Shown: piece after piece, positions 15,520 through 23,256 of the stretch
Numbering within the stretch: the first letter of the stretch is position 1
Layout of the letters: every line of letters begins with the position of its first letter
Assembly (NCBI GenBank): GCA_002361935.1
Contig: DESD01000049.1
Location: 1-34,644 of the forward strand
Direction of reading: 5' to 3'
From: Ruminococcaceae bacterium UBA3323
GTDB taxonomy: Bacteria; Bacillota; Clostridia; Oscillospirales; Acutalibacteraceae
DNA length: 34,644 nt
Translations under genes and position numbers: made by a program
The notes under the pieces: model-generated
Databases searched by the model: none
Told to the model about the DNA's origin: nothing
The model's input: the letters and a program-made list of their open reading frames with translations, nothing else

Positions 15520-16128
15520 ATGAGCAAAAGAGATATTTCCATTGCAGTTTTCGGAATTGCCTGCAACCTTTCGCTTTTTCTTATAAAGCTTTATGTCGGC
15601 ATAAGTTCAAACTCACTTGCAATATACTGCGATTCCGTTAATAATTTGGGAGATACTTTTTCAGCACTGATTGCACTTTTCGGATTTATTTTTATTGTAA
15701 AATCAAAAATGAGTGAAAGAAAAAGCGGCCGTGTTCAGGCGCTTTGTTCCTTTATCATAGGAAGCATTGTTGCCGTAACAGGCGGCTACTGTGTGTATAC
15801 GGGCCTTGAAAGATTTATGTATCCCGTTCTGGTTTCGTATTCCTTCAAATATGCCGTGCTTATCATTATAACAGCGTGTGTGAAGCTTGTTATGGCGATG
15901 GTATATATAAGAAGCAACCGCAAATCTCCGTCGCCGGTCTATAAGGCGCTTATTCTGGACAGTTTTCTTGACTTTGCAATAACCACCATGGCGGTTATGG
16001 GATTTTTCCTAATTAATAAGCTTAACTATGCTGTAGACGGCGTTTTCGGCATAATAATCGGTATCATCATTCTTGTATCAGCCGCAAAATCTGTTTTCAG
16101 ACAGGCAAAATTTCTTGTTAATGATTAA
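15520..16128 (+). CDS. CDF-like cation transporter lacking the cytoplasmic domain
   Basis: A 202-residue membrane protein resembling the membrane half of cation diffusion facilitators. The second helix carries YCDSVNNLGDTFSAL, matching the usual SDAxHxLSD block but with Asn in place of the metal-binding His. A late helix has LDSFLDFAITTMAVMG, giving the expected D-x3-D. The protein stops after SAAKSVFRQAKFLVND and has no C-terminal metallochaperone-like domain. ATG 15520 has GGAG upstream and is preferred over TTG 15499. It is divergent from DUF421 and the metal ATPase, so the three may form a metal-handling neighbourhood. Metal and direction of transport are unknown. Confidence 0.8.
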   Translation: MSKRDISIAVFGIACNLSLFLIKLYVGISSNSLAIYCDSVNNLGDTFSALIALFGFIFIVKSKMSERKSGRVQALCSFIIGSIVAVTGGYCVYTGLERFMYPVLVSYSFKYAVLIIITACVKLVMAMVYIRSNRKSPSPVYKALILDSFLDFAITTMAVMGFFLINKLNYAVDGVFGIIIGIIILVSAAKSVFRQAKFLVND

Positions 16129-16222
16129 AAAAACAGGCAACAGAATTTCCGTTGTCTAAAATAATAAACAGCCGGCAGATCAATGCCGCTTTGCCGACTG
16201 CATCAAAAAGGGGTAGAAATTT

Positions 16223-17470
16223 ATGGCAACAACAACAAAAGAAAAGAAAAAGGGAAAAGGAAAAATGGCGCTTATTATTTTAGGCTCTGTTATCGGCGTT
16301 ATTGTGTTCGCCTTGTTAATCTGTATGTGCATAAGCCTTATCGGAATCAAATCAAACACAAATTTCATTAAATCAATAGAAGCGGTTTCCTATGAAAATC
16401 AGCTTAAGCCCGAAATTGCGGAGGACGGATATTATACATTTGTAACCGATGATAATTTCAAGGTTATGCAGCTTACGGATATCCATATCGGAGCGGGATT
16501 TTTAAGCATAAAAAAAGATTCAATGGCAATAAACGCCGTTTCTTCCATGATTCAGGAAGAAAAGCCGGATTTAGTTGTTGTTTCGGGAGATATTGCATAT
16601 CCTATTCCGTTTCAGGCAGGCACCTTCAACAATAAGAATTCCGCAAGGCTTTTTGCTACCCTTATGGAACAGCTTGGTGTTTACTGGGCTCCTGCATTCG
16701 GCAACCACGATACGGAATCCTATTCCTATTACACAAGAGAGGATATCTGCGATTTTTACACAAGCGGCGAGTTCAGCCATTGCCTTTTACAGGCAGGTCC
16801 TGAAGAAGTAGACGGATCGGGCAACTACATTGTTAATGTAAAAAACACGGCAGGAAAAATTACCCAAAGCCTTGTTCTTATGGATTCTCAGTCCTATGTC
16901 GGCTCGGGAATAATAGACGGCATTATTATGAAATATGACAGAATTCACGATAATCAGGTTGAATGGTATAAGAGTGAAATCAAGGCATTAACCAAAGAAA
17001 ACGGCGGTGAAACACCAAAATCGCTTGCTTTCTTCCATATTCCGCTTGTTGAATATAAAACCGCTTGGGAAGAATATGTGAATAACGGAAGCAAGGATAC
17101 CGAAAATGTTAAATATTATTACGGAAAAGTAGGCGAAAAAGACAGCGGCATTTTCTGTGCGGAAGAAAACTGCGGTCTTTTTGATGCAGCAAAGGAGCTT
17201 GGTTCAACACAGGGCTTCTTCTGCGGACATGACCATTTAAACAATTTTTCCGTTGATTATAAGGGAATACGCTTAACCTATGGCTATTCTATAGATTACC
17301 TTGCTTATATCGGAATTATGAAATACGGTGCACATCGCGGCTGTACAATCATTGATATTGCACCTGACGGAAGCTTTGATACACATCTTGAAAACTATTA
17401 TCAGGATAAATACAGCCCTGCAAAAGAAAAAGAGCAGGTAAGCATGGACAGCTGGATTCCTAAATATTAA
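16223..17470 (+). CDS. Membrane-anchored metallophosphoesterase
   Basis: Calcineurin-like phosphoesterase acting outside the membrane. A Lys-rich cytoplasmic start and one membrane helix (about 15-41) precede the catalytic domain. All metal-site motifs are present: D-x-H (Asp86, His88 in LTDIHIG), GD (122-123, VVSGDIAY), GNHD (160-163), a lone His in FHIP (272) and GHDH (335-338). The pattern resembles the purple-acid-phosphatase-like bacterial branch. Length 415 is normal. GGGG about 10 bases before ATG 16223 serves as ribosome site. Substrate is unknown. A 9-bp hairpin without T-run follows at 17477-17499. Confidence 0.88.
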   Translation: MATTTKEKKKGKGKMALIILGSVIGVIVFALLICMCISLIGIKSNTNFIKSIEAVSYENQLKPEIAEDGYYTFVTDDNFKVMQLTDIHIGAGFLSIKKDSMAINAVSSMIQEEKPDLVVVSGDIAYPIPFQAGTFNNKNSARLFATLMEQLGVYWAPAFGNHDTESYSYYTREDICDFYTSGEFSHCLLQAGPEEVDGSGNYIVNVKNTAGKITQSLVLMDSQSYVGSGIIDGIIMKYDRIHDNQVEWYKSEIKALTKENGGETPKSLAFFHIPLVEYKTAWEEYVNNGSKDTENVKYYYGKVGEKDSGIFCAEENCGLFDAAKELGSTQGFFCGHDHLNNFSVDYKGIRLTYGYSIDYLAYIGIMKYGAHRGCTIIDIAPDGSFDTHLENYYQDKYSPAKEKEQVSMDSWIPKY

Positions 17471-17476
17471 AATAAT

Positions 17477-17499
17477 CACGGAAAACACAATTTTCCGTG
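17477..17499 (+). terminator. Hairpin after the phosphoesterase gene
   Basis: CACGGAAAA/TTTTCCGTG with a 5-base loop starts 7 bases after the stop codon. No T-run follows on the plus strand, so termination may be inefficient. Confidence 0.5.
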
Positions 17500-17534
17500 T
17501 TACGGCTTTATCATTAAAAAATTCAGTAAAAGTA

Positions 17535-17563
17535 TTGACAAATTTTACTTTACACCATATAAT
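17535..17563 (+). promoter_or_regulatory. Consensus promoter of the FMN riboswitch transcript
   Basis: TTGACA (17535-17540), a 17-base spacer and TATAAT (17558-17563) match the sigma-A consensus exactly. Start is expected near 17570, just before the aptamer. Confidence 0.88.
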
Positions 17564-17577
17564 ACAGATACAAAATA

Positions 17578-17718
17578 TTTTCAGGGCGGGGTGAGATTCC
17601 CCACCGGCAGTATAGTCTGCGACCTGTAATTCAAAAGATTACGGCTGAATCGGTGAAATTCCGATACCGACGGTAAACCAATTCTAATTGAAATTGGCAA
17701 AGTCCGGATGAGAGAAAA
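17578..17718 (+). promoter_or_regulatory. FMN riboswitch (RFN element)
   Basis: All conserved blocks are present: TTCAGGGCGGGGTGAGATTC, CCCCACCGGCAGT, GTCTGCGACC, TCGGTGAAATTCCGATACCGACGGT (split across 17651-17677) and AAGTCCGGATGAGAGAA (from 17699). An FMN-responsive terminator follows at 17767-17803, so control is probably transcriptional. It governs ribU. Confidence 0.96.
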
Positions 17719-17766
17719 TGTTTAAGGCTAAAAAAATAATATATGCCTTTCAGTCAGAACATTTAC

Positions 17767-17803
17767 GCCCTTGATACTTTTGTATCAAGGGCTTCTCTTT
17801 TTG
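17767..17803 (+). terminator. Riboswitch-controlled terminator
   Basis: GCCCTTGATAC (17767-17777) and GTATCAAGGGC (17782-17792) form an 11-bp stem, followed by TTCTCTTTTT. It lies between the FMN aptamer and ribU, as expected for attenuation. Confidence 0.92.
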
Positions 17804-17829
17804 CAAAGCCCAAAAAGGAGAAATTCATT

Positions 17830-18438
17830 ATGTCAGAAACAACCATCAAACAAAAAAAATCACAAAGCAGCAAAATTCATTATATTGCCGGCTGCGGAAT
17901 GCTTGCCGCCTTTGCAACTGCGCTGCAGTATCTTGAAATTCCAAGCCCCGTTAGCTTTATCGCATTTGATTTTTCGGATTTGCCCGCGCTTATCGGATCC
18001 TTCGCCTACGGACCGATTGCAGGAATTTTAATTGAATTTATCAAAAACATTATTCATCTTGCAGTAAGCCGAAGCGGATTTATAGGCGAGCTTTCCAATT
18101 TCATACTGGGAGCCGTTTTTGTCGGCGTTGCCGGAATTATGTATAAACACAAAAAAACAAAGAAAATGGCTTTGCTTGCCGGTGTTATCGGCTCGCTCAT
18201 TATGGCGGTTGTAAGCTATCCCTCAAATTTGTTTATCGTTTATCCTTTTTATTACAATTTTATGCCGAAAGAAGCCGTTCTGCAGGTTTATCAGAATTTA
18301 TTTAAGGTAAACAGCATTGAAATGGCAATTTTAATTTACAATGTTCCGTTTACCTTTATCAAGGGTTTGATAAGCGTTGTTATTTCTGCATTGATTTATA
18401 AACCGCTCAGCCCGATTTTACACGGAAAAAAGAAATAA
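17830..18438 (+). CDS. ribU: Riboflavin ECF transporter S component RibU
   Basis: Substrate-binding membrane subunit that imports riboflavin with the shared ECF energising module encoded elsewhere. Sequence has about six membrane helices with family blocks FDFSDLPALIGSFAYGP, IEFIKNIIHL and SYPSNLFIVYPFYYNF. At 202 residues it fits the family. The reading frame is open further upstream to 17743, but that part covers the terminator; ATG 17830 has GGAG at 17817-17820. The FMN riboswitch directly upstream independently identifies the substrate. It appears to be a single-gene unit closed by the hairpins at 18455-18550. Confidence 0.95.
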   Translation: MSETTIKQKKSQSSKIHYIAGCGMLAAFATALQYLEIPSPVSFIAFDFSDLPALIGSFAYGPIAGILIEFIKNIIHLAVSRSGFIGELSNFILGAVFVGVAGIMYKHKKTKKMALLAGVIGSLIMAVVSYPSNLFIVYPFYYNFMPKEAVLQVYQNLFKVNSIEMAILIYNVPFTFIKGLISVVISALIYKPLSPILHGKKK

Positions 18439-18454
18439 ATATTTTTTTGCATAG

Positions 18455-18550
18455 ATTGAGAAAGCTGCTTTTTTCTTTTGTTTTTTCCCTTATAGCTTTC
18501 TCAATACCATAAACAAAGCTTCCTTTATTAGGAAGCTTTGTTTGTTTTTT
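18455..18550 (+). terminator. Tandem hairpins after ribU
   Basis: The first stem, ATTGAGAAAGCT (18455-18466)/AGCTTTCTCAAT (18494-18505), encloses a T-rich loop of 27 bases. The second is a 14-bp terminator stem (18511-18524/18530-18543) with loop TTATT and a GTTTTTT tail. The second is a textbook intrinsic terminator. The stretch 18551-18615 holds nothing recognisable. Confidence 0.85.
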
Positions 18551-18615
18551 ATCAAATTTACCAAAAAGATATAAATGCTTTTCTCATTTTTCTATTATCA
18601 AAGCAAACAATATTA

Positions 18616-18644
18616 TTGCTATTTTTTTATCAATGCTGTATAAT
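18616..18644 (+). promoter_or_regulatory. Promoter of fba
   Basis: TTGCTA (18616-18621), 17 bases, TATAAT (18639-18644). It precedes AAGGAG (18672-18677) and the aldolase start. Confidence 0.7.
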
Positions 18645-18685
18645 ATCATAGTAAAATTATAATTAATGTTAAGGAGATAATCATT

Positions 18686-19555
18686 ATGTTAGTTTCTGCA
18701 ACCGAAATGCTTAAAAAAGCAAAAGCAGGTCATTATGCTGTTGGCCAGTTCAACATCAATAACCTTGAATGGACAAAATCTGTTCTTTTAACTGCACAGG
18801 AATTAAACAGCCCTGTTATTCTTGGTGTTTCAGAAGGCGCAGGCAAATATATGACAGGCTTTAAAACTGTTGCTGCTATGGTTAAAGCAATGGACGAGGA
18901 GCTTGGAATTACCGTTCCTGTTGCACTTCACCTTGACCACGGCTCATACGAAGGCTGCTACAAATGTATTAAAGCAGGATTTACTTCAATTATGTTTGAC
19001 GGTTCACACTATCCTATTGAGGAAAATGTTGCTAAAACAACAGAGCTTGTAAATGTTGCTCACGCACTTGGTCTTTCCATTGAAGCTGAGGTAGGATCTA
19101 TCGGCGGTGAGGAAGACGGCGTTGTCGGTGCAGGTGAATGTGCAGACCCTGAGGAATGTAAAATGGTTGCTGACCTTGGAGTTGATATGCTTGCAGCAGG
19201 TATTGGCAATATTCACGGAAAATACCCTGAAAACTGGGCAGGTCTTTCATTTGAAACACTTGACGCTATTCAGCAGAAAACAGGTGTTATGCCGCTTGTT
19301 CTTCACGGCGGCACAGGTATTCCTGAGGATATGATTAAAAAAGCCATCGACCTTGGCGTTTCAAAAATCAATGTAAACACAGAATGCCAGCTTTCCTTCC
19401 AGGAAGCAACACGTAAATATATTGAAGAAGGCAAGGATTTACAGGGCAAGGGATTTGACCCTCGTAAGCTTCTTGCACCGGGCGCTGAAGCAATCAGAGC
19501 AACCGTTAAGGAAAAAATGGAACTCTTTGGTTCAATAGGCAAGGCAAACGACTAA
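18686..19555 (+). CDS. fba: Class II fructose-1,6-bisphosphate aldolase
   Basis: Zinc-dependent glycolytic enzyme splitting fructose-1,6-bisphosphate into dihydroxyacetone phosphate and glyceraldehyde-3-phosphate. Zinc ligands are His85 (HLDHGS, with catalytic Asp84), His178 (GNIHGKYP) and His207 (LVLHGGTG). EAEVGSIGGEEDG and SKINVNTE complete the class II signature. The 289 residues are the usual length of the shorter Gram-positive enzymes; a close relative such as tagatose-bisphosphate aldolase cannot be fully excluded. Strong ribosome site and own promoter and terminator suggest high, monocistronic expression. Being on the plus strand left of the origin, it is transcribed against the replication fork. 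Confidence 0.95.
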   Translation: MLVSATEMLKKAKAGHYAVGQFNINNLEWTKSVLLTAQELNSPVILGVSEGAGKYMTGFKTVAAMVKAMDEELGITVPVALHLDHGSYEGCYKCIKAGFTSIMFDGSHYPIEENVAKTTELVNVAHALGLSIEAEVGSIGGEEDGVVGAGECADPEECKMVADLGVDMLAAGIGNIHGKYPENWAGLSFETLDAIQQKTGVMPLVLHGGTGIPEDMIKKAIDLGVSKINVNTECQLSFQEATRKYIEEGKDLQGKGFDPRKLLAPGAEAIRATVKEKMELFGSIGKAND

Positions 19556-19571
19556 ACAAATTAACAAAAAT

Positions 19572-19605
19572 TCCCAGTCTTTTCAGACTGGGATATTTTT
19601 TTTTT
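19572..19605 (+). terminator. Terminator of fba
   Basis: TCCCAGTCT (19572-19580)/AGACTGGGA (19585-19593), loop TTTC, followed by a long T-run. Confidence 0.92.
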
Positions 19606-19713
19606 AGTAAAAATAGTATTGAATAACATTTATTATAACTTTTAAAAATTCATTCTCAGCAAACAATAGTATTGCACGAAATTGTGCAGATTTATGAAAA
19701 GAGGAGAAAAATT

Positions 19714-19890
19714 ATGAAAAAAAAGACAGCGAATATCATTAAAGGCGTCGGCGTTGCAATGGCAGTTGGTTCAGCAGTTGCAGCAGCAACATCTTCAATG
19801 GGTTCAAACAGCAAAAACACAAAAAAAACAATGCAGAAAGCCGTAAATAAAGTTTCAGATTTTGTTGATACTGTTTCTTCATTTATGTAA
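19714..19890 (+). CDS. Small hypothetical protein (58 residues)
   Basis: I do not recognise a named family. The start MKKKTANIIKGVGVAMAVGSAVAAA gives a basic tip and a mildly hydrophobic Ala/Gly/Val segment, followed by a Ser/Asn/Lys-rich part and an amphipathic end (KAVNKVSDFVDTVSSFM). It could be a membrane-associated YtxH-like small protein. A very good ribosome site, GAGGAG, lies 6 bases before ATG 19714; the upstream in-frame ATG (19672) lacks one. It sits between fba and the convergent folate cluster, with its own hairpin downstream. Confidence 0.65.
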   Translation: MKKKTANIIKGVGVAMAVGSAVAAATSSMGSNSKNTKKTMQKAVNKVSDFVDTVSSFM

Positions 19891-19901
19891 CTTTCCTTTT
19901 T

Positions 19902-19940
19902 CCTCCCTTTTTTGGGAGGGAACCGCCTGCGGCGGAGAAA
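19902..19940. repeat. Intergenic hairpin pair, possible interspersed repeat
   Basis: CCTCCC-T6-GGGAGG (19902-19919) is followed by CCGCC-TGC-GGCGG (19923-19935) and AGAAATTC. A sequence of the same architecture, with different stem bases, lies between folP and folB (20838-20887). The first hairpin may also terminate the small gene. Confidence 0.4.
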
Positions 19941-19950
19941 TTCAGCTGCC

Positions 19951-20448
19951 TTACATAATATTATAGTCTATTTTTTCTTCGATTTTTTCTACATCCTGAC
20001 CATCGATTTTTTCAATGAACGGCTTTATATCCACACCGAAAACGATTCCGTTTTCAAAAATATCCAGCAATGGCTGCAGCACAAAGCGCCTTTCAAACAT
20101 TCTTGGATGAGGACATACTAAATTTTTCGTATTTGTTTTATAATCCTCTGCCATCAATAAGTCCAAATCAAGAATACGGGGACCGTTTTTCATTGCTCTT
20201 ATTCTGCCGAAGCCGCTTTCAATTCCAAGACAAAGACCAAGCATTTCATGAGGTTCAAGTGCACTTTCAACAAGAATATTGCAATTATAAAAATTCTGCT
20301 GCCTTGCATAGCCCACAGGCTCTGTTTCATAAATACCCGAACGAATAAGAACATCTGTATACGGTGTTAAATTAACCGCATCAATGCATTTTTTAATGTT
20401 TTCCATCCTGTTTCCGATATTTGTGCCTATACCAAGAATATATCTCAT
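19951..20448 (-). CDS. folK: HPPK, folate pyrophosphokinase
   Basis: Transfers pyrophosphate from ATP to 6-hydroxymethyl-7,8-dihydropterin, the step before dihydropteroate synthase. Blocks GIGTNIGNRMENI, YETEPVGYARQQNFYN, RIRAMKNGPRILDLDLL (pterin/Mg site) and CPHPRMFERRFVLQPL are diagnostic. The start is ATG 20448, with GGAG 9 bases upstream; the in-frame TTG at 20457 abuts it. This gives 165 residues, a normal length. The GGAG overlaps the end of folB, whose stop (20454) lies just inside, so the two are coupled. It is the last gene of the folate cluster. Confidence 0.94.
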   Translation of the reverse strand: MRYILGIGTNIGNRMENIKKCIDAVNLTPYTDVLIRSGIYETEPVGYARQQNFYNCNILVESALEPHEMLGLCLGIESGFGRIRAMKNGPRILDLDLLMAEDYKTNTKNLVCPHPRMFERRFVLQPLLDIFENGIVFGVDIKPFIEKIDGQDVEKIEEKIDYNIM

Positions 20449-20453
20449 TTTCT

Positions 20454-20816
20454 TCAACTCCTGTTGCGTGTGATATGAACACCCATGTATTCAAATTCTG
20501 CCGAAACTGGCGCTTCGGGCTTTTTAAGTTTTAATTCAATTTTAAAAACATCGGGATATTCCTCAAATACTGCATCGGAAACAACCTGTGCACATTTTTC
20601 AAGCAAATCATATTTTTCGGATGTAAAAACACGGCGAACGGTTTTCACAACCTTTGCATAGCTTACTGTATCCTCAACCCTGTCACTGTGGCAGGCTTTA
20701 TTCATATTAACGGATAATTCAATATCAAAAATGAAATTCTGTCCGTTTTCTTTTTCTTCGGGATTTACGCCGTGATATGCAAAAAGCTTTAAACCTTTTA
20801 TTAAAATTTTATCCAT
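20454..20816 (-). CDS. folB: Dihydroneopterin aldolase
   Basis: Cleaves dihydroneopterin to 6-hydroxymethyldihydropterin and glycolaldehyde in folate synthesis. Family blocks are MDKILIKGLKLFAYHGVNPEE (split at the Gly), GQNFIFDIEL, DTVSYAKVV and the active-site region LLEKCAQVV, ending in KLKKPEAPV. The 120 residues fit the family octamer subunit. Start is somewhat uncertain: ATG 20816 has GAGG 13 bases upstream, while GTG 20825 has it at 4 bases. It lies between folP and folK on one strand. Confidence 0.93.
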   Translation of the reverse strand: MDKILIKGLKLFAYHGVNPEEKENGQNFIFDIELSVNMNKACHSDRVEDTVSYAKVVKTVRRVFTSEKYDLLEKCAQVVSDAVFEEYPDVFKIELKLKKPEAPVSAEFEYMGVHITRNRS

Positions 20817-20837
20817 AATAATCACAAAACCTCTGTG

Positions 20838-20887
20838 CCTTCCTTATGAAAGAGAGGTGAGTGCAAAGCACTCGGAGGAATTCCTTT
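20838..20887. repeat. Intergenic hairpin resembling 19902-19940
   Basis: A purine/pyrimidine-rich lead-in is followed by GAGTGC-AAA-GCACTC (20859-20873) and GGAGGAATTCC (20874-20884). Compare CCGCC-TGC-GGCGG with AGAAATTC in the other copy. Both flank folate genes. Similarity is architectural rather than a long identity. Confidence 0.35.
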
Positions 20888-20893
20888 CAAATT

Positions 20894-21700
20894 TTAGTAT
20901 TTCAAATTTTTCTTCAGAGCCTCTGCCATATAAATTCCCTGCTTTTCATGCTCAACATCATGCAGACGAATGATATCGGCACCTCCGAAAATTGCCGCAG
21001 TATCCGCCGCAATATTTCCGTATATACGCATTTTGGGATTTTCCTGCCCTGTGCCCTCTTTGATAACACGCTTTCTGCTTGTGCCGAGAAGAAGCGGAAA
21101 TCCGGCTAATTTATACATGGAAATATTGGCAATAAGGCTCATATCCTGCTGTCTTGTTTTTCCGAAGCCGATACCCATATCAAGACAAAGCTGATTTCTG
21201 TTTACACCAAGGCTTTCTGCTTCGTTTACCGCTTTTTCAAAAAATTCCCGAACCTCTTTAACATCTCCGTTGCCGTTATGCATGATAATCCAGCCTGTAT
21301 TGCTGTTTTTAACTGCTTTTGCCATATCCCTGCTGATAACACCCGAAACATCATTAATAATGCTTGCACCTGCTTTAGCAGCCTTTTCCGCCACATAAGG
21401 ATAATATGTATCAACCGAAACAGGAACTGAAATTTTACCTTTTAATGCATTTAATACAGGCTCCAAACGGTTCCATTCCTCTTCCTCTGAAACAGAAACA
21501 TGCCCGGGACGTGTTGACTGACCGCCGACATCTATAATATCGGCACCGTCTTTTTCCATTTTTATCGCAGTTTGAACTGCTTGTTCAGGAGAATAATTAT
21601 CTCCGCCGTCTGAAAAGGAATCGGGTGTAACATTAATAATTCCCATAATCAATACTTTTTTTCCATATTCAATTTTAAATTTATTACAGTTCCAAATCAT
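20894..21700 (-). CDS. folP: Dihydropteroate synthase
   Basis: Condenses hydroxymethyldihydropterin pyrophosphate with p-aminobenzoate; the sulfonamide target. The TIM barrel shows MGIINVTPDSFSDGG (about 19-33), DVGGQSTRPG, VDTYYP, INDVSG, CLDMGIGFGKT and GTSRKRVI, all conserved pterin- or phosphate-binding blocks. The length of 268 residues is normal. AAGGAAA precedes ATG 21700. It lies 17 bases after folE, which indicates one operon, and is followed by folB and folK. In the STRPG loop the usual Ala-Glu is Gly-Gln, a common variation. Confidence 0.95.
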   Translation of the reverse strand: MIWNCNKFKIEYGKKVLIMGIINVTPDSFSDGGDNYSPEQAVQTAIKMEKDGADIIDVGGQSTRPGHVSVSEEEEWNRLEPVLNALKGKISVPVSVDTYYPYVAEKAAKAGASIINDVSGVISRDMAKAVKNSNTGWIIMHNGNGDVKEVREFFEKAVNEAESLGVNRNQLCLDMGIGFGKTRQQDMSLIANISMYKLAGFPLLLGTSRKRVIKEGTGQENPKMRIYGNIAADTAAIFGGADIIRLHDVEHEKQGIYMAEALKKNLKY

Positions 21701-21717
21701 CTTTTATTTCCTTATTT

Positions 21718-22287
21718 TTATTTATCAAGAAGCGCAAGAACCTCTGCCCTTGTTCTTGAATCGGAGCGCATTATACCTCTTAATGCAGATGTCTGTGTTT
21801 TGCTGCCGGGAGCCTTTGCGCCCCTTATCGTCATACACATATGCTCTGCCTCAATAATTACGGCAACACCTTTGGGATTCATCTTTTCTTCAAGAAAATC
21901 AGCAATATCATGCGTTAATCGTTCCTGAACCTGCGGCCTTTTTGCAAAATTATCAACAATTCTGGCAAGCTTTGATAATCCGATTATTTTATTATCGCTT
22001 GGAATATAGGCAATATGAGCCTTGCCGACAAACGGCAGAAGATGATGCTCACACATGGAAGCAAACGGAATATCCCTTACAATAACCATATCATCATTTG
22101 ATTTTTCATCAAAAAATTTCAGATGTTTTTCGGGATTTTCGCTTAAGCCTGCAAAAACCTCTTCATACATTTTTGCAACTCTTTTCGGCGTTTCAACAAG
22201 ACCGGCTCTTTGAGGATTTTCTCCTACTGCTTCCAAAATATCTCTTACCGCATTTTCAATTTTTTTCTTATTTTCTTCTGTAATCAT
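21718..22287 (-). CDS. folE: GTP cyclohydrolase I
   Basis: First step of folate synthesis: GTP to 7,8-dihydroneopterin triphosphate. Zinc ligands are Cys79 and His82 (SMCEHHLLPF) and Cys151 (EHMCMTIRG). Other family blocks are RDIPFAS, IGLSKLARIVD, RPQVQERLT and the C-terminal GAKAPGSKTQTSALRGIM. ATG 22287, with AAAGG upstream, is preferred over the in-frame TTG 22311, giving 189 residues, a standard length. It heads the folE-folP-folB-folK series; the LCP-like gene lies 51 bases further upstream on the same strand and may share its promoter. No THF riboswitch was seen. Confidence 0.95.
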   Translation of the reverse strand: MITEENKKKIENAVRDILEAVGENPQRAGLVETPKRVAKMYEEVFAGLSENPEKHLKFFDEKSNDDMVIVRDIPFASMCEHHLLPFVGKAHIAYIPSDNKIIGLSKLARIVDNFAKRPQVQERLTHDIADFLEEKMNPKGVAVIIEAEHMCMTIRGAKAPGSKTQTSALRGIMRSDSRTRAEVLALLDK

Positions 22288-22338
22288 TTTACTTTGCCTT
22301 TCCAAAATCAAAGAATTTTTTTATTTCTATATTCATTC

Positions 22339-23253
22339 TTATTTATTAAAATATCCTTTTATTTCATTAACGGATGAGAAAACAATTTTATTGCCTTCAT
22401 AAACGGGAGAAACGGAATAAATTGCCGCACCGGTTGTTTCATCGCTTAAAACTCTTATTTCATCATCCGCTTCGTTATAATCCTTAATTGTAATATTCGT
22501 TACCGAATTATCAATCAGTCTTGAAAATATTCTTTCCTTTTTTTCAAAATTTTCAGGATTTATCTGCTGTGACAGAGCATTCAAAATTAAATCATCAACA
22601 AGATCATATCTTTTCTGCGTCAAATAATATCGCATTAATTTTGATGACAGGTCGCCGTCTATCTCCTGGCTTCCGCTGCTTACCTTAATATTGAAGCCAT
22701 AATAAGAATTATCCTTATATCTGATATCTTCTGAAACCGTATAGTTGATACTGCCCATATAATCAAATAAATCTCTGTATTCTTTTGTATTCTGGCTGAT
22801 AAAATAATCAATTTCCACTCCGAAAAGACTGCTTACGGCATTCAAAACATTTCCCGCATTGCCTTTTTTATAGATATCGGATATTTTATTTCCTTCAATT
22901 TCGGTTTCGGCATCCATTGTGCATACGGAATAGGACAAATCATCCAGATCAACCTGAATTAAAGCACATACATATACATCATCCGTATCCTTGTTATTCA
23001 TAATAAAAAGAAAATTATTTTTTCCGCTTACATTCGGCAATGTTTTCGTATTATCCTCTTCCACAATTTCAAGGTTATTCGGTTTAAAAAATTTCTTTAC
23101 AGAAAAATCATATTTTATTCCGAAAACAGCTAAAAAAACAATTGTAAAAACAACAATAAATGCAAGAAGGGCAAATAATATCTTTTGCTCTAAATCAGAT
23201 TTGAATTTTGTTGACGGAATATATATATCACCGCGGTTTTTAAATAATCGCAT
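22339..23253 (-). CDS. Degenerate LCP-like membrane protein
   Basis: A 304-residue protein with a short cytoplasmic start, one membrane helix (about 27-49) and an outer domain. The order NFLFIMNN, VYVCALIQVDLDDLSYSVCTMD, GNAGNVLNAVSSLFGVEIDY, YRDLFDYMGSINYTVSEDI follows the LytR-CpsA-Psr fold. However, the residues that bind the polyprenyl-pyrophosphate substrate are missing: no D-x-R, no S-x-x-R-D (TMDAETE instead) and no late R-x-R-H motif. It is therefore probably non-enzymatic or very divergent. ATG 23253 is chosen over 23256 for spacing to GAGGG. It lies between dnaA (divergent) and folE (same strand). Family call is by pattern only. Confidence 0.65.
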   Translation of the reverse strand: MRLFKNRGDIYIPSTKFKSDLEQKILFALLAFIVVFTIVFLAVFGIKYDFSVKKFFKPNNLEIVEEDNTKTLPNVSGKNNFLFIMNNKDTDDVYVCALIQVDLDDLSYSVCTMDAETEIEGNKISDIYKKGNAGNVLNAVSSLFGVEIDYFISQNTKEYRDLFDYMGSINYTVSEDIRYKDNSYYGFNIKVSSGSQEIDGDLSSKLMRYYLTQKRYDLVDDLILNALSQQINPENFEKKERIFSRLIDNSVTNITIKDYNEADDEIRVLSDETTGAAIYSVSPVYEGNKIVFSSVNEIKGYFNK

Positions 23254-23256
23254 CAT

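Noticed and set aside
17743..17829. Upstream extension of ribU to ATG 17743
   Set aside because: It covers the riboswitch terminator and lacks family similarity; ATG 17830 has a good ribosome site.
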